NCBI RefSeq assembly: GCF_024199905.1
Contig: NZ_JANAFB010000014.1
Location: 1-64,000 of the forward strand
DNA from: Rothia santali
GTDB lineage: Bacteria > Actinomycetota > Actinomycetes > Actinomycetales > Micrococcaceae
DNA length: 64,000 nt
Direction: 5' to 3'
Program-made: the position numbers and the translations under genes
Shown here: piece after piece, positions 56,678-63,860 of the stretch
Layout of the letters: each line of letters opens with the position of its first letter
How positions within the stretch are numbered: the stretch's first letter is position 1
The notes under the pieces: model-generated
What the model was told of the DNA's origin: nothing
Seen by the model: only the letters and a program-made list of their open reading frames with translations
The model's database searches: none

Positions 56678-57012
56678 TCCGTCCACAGGCGGCGATTCCG
56701 GAACTGGCCCTTCCGGCGTGAAGGCGCCTCGCCGCCTGTGCGTCGGACGGTCCCCTAGGGCCCACTGTCCACCTGGGTGCGGGTGTCCCAGGCCGCGAAG
56801 CGGGTAGGGTCTGGGACAGCCGTGCACAGGTGGTCAGAGGGCTGCGGGCTGTTTCCGAGCTGGGACCAGATCACGATCCCACTGGTAACCGGCCCGCCGT
56901 CGGCGACGCTTCCGAAGAGGCCGTCAACGGGCGGCGCGTACGGAAGTGAGCCTCTATAGAGCATGGCCGAAGCCAGCCGCCGGTGGGCGGGTGGCACCCC
57001 GACGAATCGCAC
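56678..57012. repeat. Structured repeat array, copy 3
   Basis: a 56683-56695 with 56729-56740, where a G-G mismatch of copies 1-2 becomes an A-T pair; b inner stem 56784-56794 with 56808-56818 including one G-T pair, GCGAAGC at 56795; c 56925-56935 with 56976-56986. 57013-57080 holds nothing recognised. Confidence 0.72.
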
Positions 57013-57080
57013 CGGACCTCTCTTGTGAGCGAAACCAGCGCTGAGGAGGACACGTCAGGGAGCAAGGTACTTCCTGGGCC

Positions 57081-57086
57081 TAGGCT
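57081..57086 (+). promoter_or_regulatory. -10 box of the TIR gene (leaderless)
   Basis: TAGGCT six bases before ATG 57093, without a ribosome site; the same box as the chromosomal glutaminase gene. Confidence 0.5.
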
Positions 57087-57092
57087 TAGTTC

Positions 57093-58001
57093 ATGTCTCT
57101 CTCCCGTACCGAACGTTTCAACCTGAAGAGCAAGATCTGTGACGCCATCACAGATGACATCTCGTGTTCGACCCCTCGTTTGAACATGCTGTTAGCGGAG
57201 TTCGGACTCCAGGCAGTGGACTGGGGTGAAAACTCGTTGGAGTCGGTGCTTGGACCTGTCAAGGATCAAGATCTGCTTGAGCTTGGTCAGACAGTCCTTG
57301 GCCAGGATGCCGATGAACTGCGTGAGGCGATGTCCGAAGCTGAGTTTGGTAATTGGAATCCTCAGCAGGTTCGGCTGTTCATCTCGCATTCTGCACATCA
57401 CAAGGGATTCGTCGCAGATGTCGCCAGCCGTCTAGCCGTAATCGGTGTACACGGGTTCGTAGCCCACGAAGACATGCGAGCTTCTATTCCATGGCAGAAC
57501 CAGATTGAGGAAGCACTACGCACCATGGATGCCTTCGTTCTACTGACCCACCCCGAGGTCAACGACAGTGCATGGTGCCACCAGGAGGTTGGATGGGCCT
57601 ATGGGCGGAGCGTCCCGCGCTATGCCATTCGGATGGGCGGGGATCCTCAGGCCTTCATCGCATCGCCCCAGTGGAACTCCCATGCTCAGAGCTCGGCTCG
57701 TGAGGTGGCCGAGGATATTGGCAACTGGCTCTCAGGCATCGAGGAGCTTGGTGAGACCATGGCGGAGGGCTTATTCAGTGCCCTGGAGCAAGCCACGGAC
57801 TACCTCAGCGCTGGTGCCACGGCAGAGCGGATTGCCATGCTGTCTCGTTTGTCCGATGAGCAGTGGGAACGGCTGGATAGGGTCTATTGGAGCAACGATC
57901 AGGTCTATCGCTGCGGGCTGGTGTATAGGGCTCTTAGGCCCTTCTATGGTGAGCACGATCGCGATTTCCCACCGCCCAAACCCGCGCAGCAGCAAGACTG
58001 A
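57093..58001 (+). CDS. TIR-domain protein
   Basis: 302 residues. An N-terminal helical domain (about 1-85, similar in feel to effector-associated domains, not identified) precedes a TIR domain at ~92-205: VRLFISHSAHHKGFV, FVAHEDMRASIPW, and WCHQEVGWAY with the putative catalytic Glu165. Such TIR proteins cleave NAD+ in anti-phage defence. A helical C-terminus follows (to 302). Lower GC than its neighbours and a leaderless start suggest separately acquired cargo. No partner protein is adjacent, only the structured repeats upstream. Confidence 0.85.
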   Translation: MSLSRTERFNLKSKICDAITDDISCSTPRLNMLLAEFGLQAVDWGENSLESVLGPVKDQDLLELGQTVLGQDADELREAMSEAEFGNWNPQQVRLFISHSAHHKGFVADVASRLAVIGVHGFVAHEDMRASIPWQNQIEEALRTMDAFVLLTHPEVNDSAWCHQEVGWAYGRSVPRYAIRMGGDPQAFIASPQWNSHAQSSAREVAEDIGNWLSGIEELGETMAEGLFSALEQATDYLSAGATAERIAMLSRLSDEQWERLDRVYWSNDQVYRCGLVYRALRPFYGEHDRDFPPPKPAQQQD

Positions 58002-58025
58002 TGCCAGCAGAGGTGGGACATGATC

Positions 58026-58271
58026 TCACGTGTGCTTCGTACGACTTGATTCGGGGATCTCACCGATCTTGTCCGGGCGGAAGCCGGACCAGTGGTCGCT
58101 CTCGGTGACGACCACCGGAGCCTGCATGTATCCGAGGGCCTTGATGTGCTCGAGGGCCTGAGCGTCCTCGGTGACGTCCACGACGTCGTAGGCGACGCCG
58201 CGCTTGTCGAGGGCGCGGTAGGTCGCGTTGCACTGGACGCAGGACGTTTTGGTATAGACGGTGATGGCCAT
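58026..58271 (-). CDS. nrdH: NrdH-type glutaredoxin-like protein
   Basis: 81 residues with the redox motif C11-V-Q-C14 and the cis-Pro loop APVVV, then HWSGFRPDKI, the NrdH signature. It normally donates electrons to class Ib ribonucleotide reductase; no nrdEF is present here. GAAGGA precedes the ATG. Convergent with the TIR gene. Confidence 0.9.
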   Translation of the reverse strand: MAITVYTKTSCVQCNATYRALDKRGVAYDVVDVTEDAQALEHIKALGYMQAPVVVTESDHWSGFRPDKIGEIPESSRTKHT

Positions 58272-58389
58272 GGTTCTCAGTCCTTCAAGGGGTGAGGCTC
58301 CGCGGACTCGCGTGGGGCGGAGCGTCAGTAGTTGTGTTGTTGGTTTCCGCGGAGGGAAAGGTTCGTAAATCGCCCTCCGCGGGCAGGCG

Positions 58390-58497
58390 CTAGCGGGGCT
58401 CGGTCGACTCCGCTTTCTCGCCGAGGTAGCGCTGGCAACCGGAGCATCCGTAGAAGGTGCGCACGAGATCTCCGTCGGGCCACTGCGAGGTGTCCAC
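58390..58497 (-). CDS. Possible small CxxC protein after the sortase stop
   Basis: 35 codons from GTG 58497, containing FYGCSGCQRYLG. The frame is the same as the sortase frame and is open back to the sortase TAA at 58540-58542, so it could instead be a readthrough extension or the remains of one. No ribosome site is visible. 58272-58389 holds an inverted CCGCGGAGGG/CCCTCCGCGG pair and nothing else recognised. Confidence 0.3.
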   Translation of the reverse strand: MDTSQWPDGDLVRTFYGCSGCQRYLGEKAESTEPR

Positions 58498-58539
58498 GCA
58501 GGAGATGATCGGCTCGTGGGTGCCGGTCCAGCTGGTGCG

Positions 58540-59250
58540 TTAGTTGATGGGTTCGGCTTTGATGATGAGGTTGTGCTCGTACCCGAACTGGAACTGCCCG
58601 CCGGCGTCCTGGACGCTGGGCCCGGAGCAGGTGATCAGATACAGGGCAGGGTCTCCGGAGGCGCGGAATAGCTCGTCCTCGGGGAGGTGGTCCTGGTCGA
58701 CGGTGTAGAGGTCGGTGACCTGGTAAGCGTGGGTCTGGCCGTCCTGGTCGCTGGCATAGACGACGTTGCAGGCGGATGCCTCGTGCAGGTGCCCCCAGGG
58801 GGAGAGCTCGCCGCCCTGGTCGGACAGCGCGCCGGGCGCGTAGTCGACGTGCCCGGCGAGCACGGTGGCTCCCTGGTCGTGTCCGACGGGCATGGAGGGT
58901 GAGTAGTAGATCCCGTCGGGGGCGTCAGGCAGTTCCACGGTGGTGCCCTGGGTGGGGGTGAATGCCGCCGCGGCGTCGAGGCCCGGCATGGCCCATTCGT
59001 TCGGGTTCAGCTGCGGGTCCTGTTCCTCGGGGGCTGGGCAGCTCTCGTCCTGGAAGGTGGCTTCCGGTTCCGGGGCGCGGGCGAGGCCATCGTCGTCGAC
59101 GGAGACGGTCTCGGTGCTGGCGGCCGGCTGTTGGTGGGGGTTGCCCCACAGCGCGGCGCAGGAGATGACAGCCACGGCTAGAGCGATCAGGCCGGCGATG
59201 ATCAGGGTGATCTTCGTCCGCGGGCTGTGCTGGGTCGCTTCGCTGCTCAT
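58540..59250 (-). CDS. Class F-like sortase
   Basis: 236 residues. One N-terminal membrane helix (13-34) and an outside sortase barrel with His134 (LAGHVDY) and Cys208 (YLITCSG). The catalytic Arg usually found 8-15 residues after Cys is missing; no Arg occurs after Cys208. AGGAG precedes the ATG. Next to a proline-rich surface protein, its likely substrate or partner. Confidence 0.82.
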   Translation of the reverse strand: MSSEATQHSPRTKITLIIAGLIALAVAVISCAALWGNPHQQPAASTETVSVDDDGLARAPEPEATFQDESCPAPEEQDPQLNPNEWAMPGLDAAAAFTPTQGTTVELPDAPDGIYYSPSMPVGHDQGATVLAGHVDYAPGALSDQGGELSPWGHLHEASACNVVYASDQDGQTHAYQVTDLYTVDQDHLPEDELFRASGDPALYLITCSGPSVQDAGGQFQFGYEHNLIIKAEPIN

Positions 59251-59335
59251 CGTGGCTCCTGGTGGAAGTGGTGGGTAGAAGAAGGGCGTGGGGCGGGTCG
59301 CTGCCCCCACGCCCTGGTTCTGCTGCGTCCCGGTG

Positions 59336-60343
59336 TTACTGGTGCTGCTCGGTCCTGCGGTGGCGAATGTAGAACGCGCCGATCAGGATGGTCGCGGTAC
59401 CAGCGCCGGCGGCCAGTAGGCCGAGGTTCGCCGGGTCGGTCATCGCGGTGGCCTCGACGGGGCCGGCGTTGCCGGTGTCGAAACCGCCCTCGGGGGCTTC
59501 GACGGTGATTTCCGCGGCGGAGGCCTGCTCGTCAGTCACCGGCTGCTCAGCCGGAGCGGCAGGCTGGACCGGTGCGGCGGCCGGAACCTCTGCCGGTGCA
59601 GGAGCGGCAGCGGCAGGCTGCTGATCCTCCTGCTGGATGGGCGCGGAAGCGGCAGGTGCCTGCTCGGGGACGGCAGCCTGGTGGTCGCCGACCGTCTCGG
59701 CAGGCTGTGCCGGCGCCGGTGTGCTGGGCTGCGTCGGCTGCGCGGGAGCGGCCGGGGCTGTTTCCGGCTGGGCGGGGACAGCGGCAGCCGGTTGCTGAGG
59801 CTGAACCGGGGCTTCCGGCTGGGCCGGCTGCTGCGGCTGGGCGGGGATCTGGGGCTGCTGGACCGGAGCCTCGGGCTGGGCCGGTACTTCCGGTGCCACG
59901 GGGGTTTCCGGCTGGGCCGGAACCTCAGGTTCCGCCGGGGCCTCGGGTTCCGCGGGGACATCCGGCTCGGCGGGAACTTCCGGTTCCGCGGGGGCTTCCG
60001 GCTCGGCCGGGGGCTCCGGATCCGTGCCGCCGCCGTTGCCGGGGGTCTCGCCGGGATCCGTGCCGGGGTCGGTTCCGGGATCCGTGCCCGGCTCCTCGCC
60101 GTCACCTGGGTCGATCGGGTCCGTGCCGGGGTCCGTGCCGGGCTCCTCCGGGTCCGTGGGGTCGATGGGAGGAGTCGGCTCGCCCGCGCCGGGGTCCTCC
60201 TGCAGCAGGGAGGGCCCCTGGGCGGGCTCGGCGGCGTTGGCGGCACCCATGCCCAGCAGGGTGATGCCGGTGGCCGTGGCGGCGACCGGCAACAGCAGGT
60301 GCGGCTTGTTACTAGGGATGCGGTGGCGTGCTGTGTACTTCAT
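59336..60343 (-). CDS. Secreted proline-rich repeat surface protein
   Basis: 335 residues: Sec signal peptide (to about ANAAEP, residue 37), Asp/Pro/Gly repeats of PGTDPGTDP type, then PAEPEVPAEPE- and QPQQP-type repeats, and a C-terminal helix (about 305-327) with a basic tail RHRRTEQ. This is the layout of a sortase substrate, but no LPxTG is present; GFDTGNAG before the helix is the nearest candidate. Probably extends through the cell wall. Confidence 0.72.
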   Translation of the reverse strand: MKYTARHRIPSNKPHLLLPVAATATGITLLGMGAANAAEPAQGPSLLQEDPGAGEPTPPIDPTDPEEPGTDPGTDPIDPGDGEEPGTDPGTDPGTDPGETPGNGGGTDPEPPAEPEAPAEPEVPAEPDVPAEPEAPAEPEVPAQPETPVAPEVPAQPEAPVQQPQIPAQPQQPAQPEAPVQPQQPAAAVPAQPETAPAAPAQPTQPSTPAPAQPAETVGDHQAAVPEQAPAASAPIQQEDQQPAAAAPAPAEVPAAAPVQPAAPAEQPVTDEQASAAEITVEAPEGGFDTGNAGPVEATAMTDPANLGLLAAGAGTATILIGAFYIRHRRTEQHQ

Positions 60344-60356
60344 GCTGTGCTTCCTT

Positions 60357-62117
60357 CTACTCGTTGATTTCGATGGTGGTCAGGTGGTCTGCGTCGACAA
60401 TCAGGGCGTGCTCATCGCTGAGGACGCGGACCCCGGCCTGGCCCTCGTCGAGGGTGATGGTGTGGCCGTTGGCGGTGAACCGCTCCCCCGCGGTGAAGCC
60501 GTCCTGGCCGGGCTCGAGGCCCTCGCCGGCGTCGGAGACGTCGCTGGTCTTCCCGTCGGCGGTCACCACGGTGTCTCCGAGGAGGAAGGCGCTGCCGGTG
60601 CGGGTGGCGCGGGTGGTGTCGTCGCGGGGGGTGGGGATCGTGGCCTCGGCGCGAATGCTCCCGTCGGAGGGGTCGTGGGTGGCGAGGATGCTGTCGTCTC
60701 CGTCTTCCCAGAGCACGGCGACTCCGCCGTCATCGGTGGGCCCGGCCCAGGAGGTGAGCTCTGCGGCGCCGGAGGGCGCTTCGATGATGGCCTGATCAGT
60801 CACGGAACCGTTCTCGGTGGCAGTGATGATGTCTCCGCCGCCGCGGTTGCTGGCCCAGAGGGCGTCCTCGCCGGCCTGGCCGATGTAGGCCGCGCCGTCG
60901 CGGGGCTGGCTGAAGGTGCTCAGGCCGTCGGCGGTGAGCACGTCGACCGGCTGGGAGGCGTCTGCCGGGAGGTAGGCGATGGTGCCGGCGCGGCTGAGCA
61001 TGCGCTGATCCTCGGGGGCAGCGTCGGTCTCGGAGCACGAGATCTCGTCGGCGTCGCGGGTACAAAGCTGCGGGGTGTCTCCGGAGATGTAGAAGCCGTT
61101 GGTGCCGTAGGGGTAGATCGGGTCGTCGGAGACGGTGGTTTCGATGGTGTCGATGGTGGTGCCGTCGTCGACGTCGATGAAGCTGTAGCCCTCGGAGGTC
61201 GCTGCGGCGATGGTCTGGGCGTCGAGGGAGACGCTGGGGTCGGTGGCCTGGGAGATCTGCTGTCCCCATTCGCCGACGGCACTGGCCTCTGGGCCGTTGG
61301 AGCCGAGGAACGTGACGGTCCCGATCCCCCCGACGAGCAGAAGAGCTGCCGCGGGGGCACCTGCGAACATCAGGACGCGCTTAAGTCTCTTGGGTCGCTG
61401 GGCACCGTCGTCGGTATCTTCGTCAGGCTCTGGCTCGGGGGTGGGCTCGTTGAAGCCGAGGAGGGCATGGAGTCCGTGCTCGTGAGCATCGTCGGCTTGT
61501 TCCTCAGCTGCCCCCTCGGGGGCGTCGGATTCTTCATGCTCCTGCTCTTCGTCGACGTCGGCCTCGTGCGCTTGGGCCTCCTCCGCCTCCTCGGCGGCGA
61601 GTTCGGCGGCGATGATCTCCTCCGGATCCGCGTCCGCTTCATCGTCAGCTGTCCCATTTGGGACAGCTGCCTCATCCGCTTCGGGCTCGGCTGGACGGTA
61701 GGTTTCCAGGGCCGGCCCGTTCGGCGTCTGGCCCTCGACCCGCAGCGTGAGCTCGATGCCCGTGGCCTCGGCGACGTGGTTCAGACGCTTGCGTGCAGTC
61801 TGGGCGTCTTTGAAGTGAGCCAGCGGCCGCGGCGTGCCGGTCTTAGTGAGGTACCAGTCAGTCAGGAACACGGTGACGTCAGGAGTCGAAGTGTGGCCGG
61901 CTTCCTGCCAGGTGCGGTCTCGGGCGATGTCATAGCAGCCGAGGAAGGTGCCATCGGCGTCCGTGACGGCGGTGGTCAACGTGTGCTCGTGGATCATGGC
62001 CTGCTGGGCGAGAATCATGATGATGTCGCCCCAGCTCGAGCACGGCACTGTGGTGCCGTCGATGCGGAAGCTCATGCTGGCCGGGGCCAGGGTGAGCTGG
62101 GCGTTCTCGGTGTCCAC
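60357..62117 (-). CDS. Membrane-anchored surface protein with propeller-like domain
   Basis: 586 residues. A cytoplasmic alpha/beta domain (1-130), an acidic linker (145-245), one membrane helix (248-270) and a large outside domain with repeating Trp/Asp strands that looks like a beta-propeller. Co-directional with the proline-rich protein and sortase, so probably part of one surface module. The palindrome at 61646 lies in the linker. Function unknown. Confidence 0.65.
   Translation of the reverse strand: MDTENAQLTLAPASMSFRIDGTTVPCSSWGDIIMILAQQAMIHEHTLTTAVTDADGTFLGCYDIARDRTWQEAGHTSTPDVTVFLTDWYLTKTGTPRPLAHFKDAQTARKRLNHVAEATGIELTLRVEGQTPNGPALETYRPAEPEADEAAVPNGTADDEADADPEEIIAAELAAEEAEEAQAHEADVDEEQEHEESDAPEGAAEEQADDAHEHGLHALLGFNEPTPEPEPDEDTDDGAQRPKRLKRVLMFAGAPAAALLLVGGIGTVTFLGSNGPEASAVGEWGQQISQATDPSVSLDAQTIAAATSEGYSFIDVDDGTTIDTIETTVSDDPIYPYGTNGFYISGDTPQLCTRDADEISCSETDAAPEDQRMLSRAGTIAYLPADASQPVDVLTADGLSTFSQPRDGAAYIGQAGEDALWASNRGGGDIITATENGSVTDQAIIEAPSGAAELTSWAGPTDDGGVAVLWEDGDDSILATHDPSDGSIRAEATIPTPRDDTTRATRTGSAFLLGDTVVTADGKTSDVSDAGEGLEPGQDGFTAGERFTANGHTITLDEGQAGVRVLSDEHALIVDADHLTTIEINE
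61646..61669. repeat. 24-bp palindrome, copy 2
   Basis: Perfect inverted repeat with arms CAGCTGTCCCA and TGGGACAGCTG around TT; one arm position and the centre differ from the copy at 31520. Confidence 0.8.
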
Positions 62118-62197
62118 GGTGGTGTCCTTTCGATTGCTTCACGGGGTATTCACCGCGTCATGCCGGGGTTGTAAGTCAGCGTGCGATGGGCGTGAAA

Positions 62198-62229
62198 AAG
62201 GGGCCGCACCTGGATCGGTGCGGCCCCTT
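62198..62229 (-). terminator. Intrinsic terminator, minus strand
   Basis: 13-bp stem (GGGGCCGCACC/GGTGCGGCCCC extended by A-T pairs), 6-base loop, followed on the minus strand by a T-run. Ends the transcript from the integrase side. Confidence 0.85.
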
Positions 62230-62244
62230 CGAGGTGTTGGTGGT

Positions 62245-62721
62245 CTAGTACGGGTTCTCGTTGACGATGCCCGGCTCCTCGCCGGCGGTGGTGACCAGCT
62301 CCTCGAGGTCTTCGGACTCGGAGTCGGCGTTGTCCATCCACCAGTGCGCCCTGGTGATCAGGCGTGCCGGTTCGAGGATGCGCTGCTCGAACTCGTCCTC
62401 GCTCAACTCGGCGTCTTCGCCTTCGGTGAGGTCGGAGTGGGCGTGGACGATGAGGTTGTTCCGCAGAATCGGGGCCCACTTCAGCTGCGCTTCGGTTCCG
62501 TCAAGATCCGGCAGACCGAGAGCCTTCTGGTTCTGCTTGGCGTTCTCCAGCTGCTTGGCCTGGTACTCGTCCTTGTTGCTGTCCCTCCAGCACTTGCGGC
62601 ACTCCGAGTTGCCGAGCCAGTTGGCGAAGCCCTTGCGCTCACCGGCGGGCTTATCCGAGAGGTCGCGGGTCTCGCTGTGACCGCAGTTGAACTTGATGTC
62701 GAACTTTGTGGGGACTGCCAT
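62245..62721 (-). CDS. Small zinc-finger protein, unknown
   Basis: 158 residues. The N-terminus has a CGH...CRKC zinc-binding pattern (residues 13-44), followed by charged helices and an acidic tail. Similar small proteins occur on actinobacterial phages and plasmids; function unknown. It stands between the integrase pair and the terminator at 62198. Confidence 0.65.
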   Translation of the reverse strand: MAVPTKFDIKFNCGHSETRDLSDKPAGERKGFANWLGNSECRKCWRDSNKDEYQAKQLENAKQNQKALGLPDLDGTEAQLKWAPILRNNLIVHAHSDLTEGEDAELSEDEFEQRILEPARLITRAHWWMDNADSESEDLEELVTTAGEEPGIVNENPY

Positions 62722-62730
62722 GGAATGCTC

Positions 62731-62961
62731 CTAGTTCTGGTCGTCGTTGGGGGTCTGTGCGTAGATGCGGGATATGAACGATGAGGACTTACCAGACCTC
62801 GGCTCCCCGATGGCGGTCGCGTACTCATCGAGGCTCATTGAATAGAGCGGCGTCATCTTGGTCTGCGGCCTGTCGATGTAGGTGCCAAGGTCACCCTTCG
62901 GATCCGCGGTGATGATGCGTCGGGCCGTCGTGTCGTGGCTGCACATACGGTTGTGGATCAT
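62731..62961 (-). CDS. Short P-loop-like protein by the integrase
   Basis: 76 residues. Contains DPKGDLG and GEPRSGKSSS, phrases that resemble parts of VirD4/TraG-type ATPases, but the protein is far too short to be one. ATG overlaps the integrase stop (ATGA), so it is coupled to it. It may be an excisionase-like or regulatory protein, or a relic. Confidence 0.55.
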   Translation of the reverse strand: MIHNRMCSHDTTARRIITADPKGDLGTYIDRPQTKMTPLYSMSLDEYATAIGEPRSGKSSSFISRIYAQTPNDDQN

Positions 62962-63860
62962 GCTCGGCCTCCTTGGGGAGTGATGTTCTCGCTGTCACGG
63001 GGTATTGCCTGCAGGCGGGGGTGCGGTAAGTCAGGCAGGGAAGCGATAGCGGAAAGCAGCGCCGTGTCGTCGACGGCGACGTAGGCCTGGGTGGTCGTGA
63101 TGTCCGCGTGGCCCAGTAGCTCCTGGACCGCGCGCAGGTCACGCAGCTTGGCGTAGGCGGAGGTGGCGAACCAGTGGCGTAGCTGGTGGGAGGTGTAGCC
63201 GGGTCCGAGCAGCTTGGAGAGCCGGCGGCCGACGTAGTCGGGGTGCCGGCTGCCGGTGAACCGGCCGGGGAAGTAGTAACCGGTGGTCTTCAGGTCCAGG
63301 TAGGGGGTGAGGTGTTCGTGGATGGGGATGACGCGCTGCACGCCGCCTTTGCCGGTGATGGTGAACCAGCCGTCCGTGCGGTCCTCGGTGCTCAGGGTGG
63401 CGATCTCGGTGCGGCGCAGTCCGGCATAGGCGCCGAGGAGGATCATCAGTTCGTCTTCGGTGCTGGTGGCGCGTTCGAGGGCGGCGTGGATGACCTGGTC
63501 CGGGGTGGGGCGTGCGCGTCGGCGTGGGACGGTGACGTTGAGTAGATGTTCGGTGGGGTCATCGGGGCGGGCGTCGGCCACGCGCATCCAGTGGAAGAAG
63601 CGGCGTGCGGAGGCGAGGGCAGATTTCCTGGTCGACGGTGACCAGTCGGGGTTGGCGAGCCAGGCGCTGATCTGTTCGGGGCGGATCGAGGTCGGGGGCT
63701 GGTCGTTGAGGCTCTGCCGGAGGTGGTTGATCCACCAGAGGCGGGTGGTGATGGTGCCCCGCGTCCGGCCGGCGGCTTCGAGCCAGTGCGCGAATCGGGT
63801 AGTGGCGGTGCTCCAGCTCATGGGCTGAACGGGGGTCTCTTTGTCAATGATTTTGAACAT
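62958..63860 (-). CDS. Tyrosine recombinase (integrase)
   Basis: 300 residues. N-terminal core-binding domain (about 15-100) and a catalytic domain with Arg149 (AGLRR), Lys171, His225 and Arg228 (HQLRH), His251 (LLGHAD) and Tyr260 (TTTQAYV). XerD-like in size; the best candidate for integrating the element at tRNA-Lys. ATG 63860 has no ribosome site; Met at 63821 is an alternative start. Confidence 0.93.
   Translation of the reverse strand: MFKIIDKETPVQPMSWSTATTRFAHWLEAAGRTRGTITTRLWWINHLRQSLNDQPPTSIRPEQISAWLANPDWSPSTRKSALASARRFFHWMRVADARPDDPTEHLLNVTVPRRRARPTPDQVIHAALERATSTEDELMILLGAYAGLRRTEIATLSTEDRTDGWFTITGKGGVQRVIPIHEHLTPYLDLKTTGYYFPGRFTGSRHPDYVGRRLSKLLGPGYTSHQLRHWFATSAYAKLRDLRAVQELLGHADITTTQAYVAVDDTALLSAIASLPDLPHPRLQAIPRDSENITPQGGRA

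Noticed and set aside
55343-57012. Minus-strand open frames across the structured array
   Set aside because: Similar peptides appear in different frames in the three copies, spacing is not in threes, and the translations are Arg/Pro-rich; treated as non-coding.
55262-57012. CRISPR array
   Set aside because: The repeats are long, diverged and themselves structured, without regular spacers or cas genes.
57093-58001. Retron-like system (array as ncRNA plus TIR effector)
   Set aside because: No reverse transcriptase gene is present in the window.
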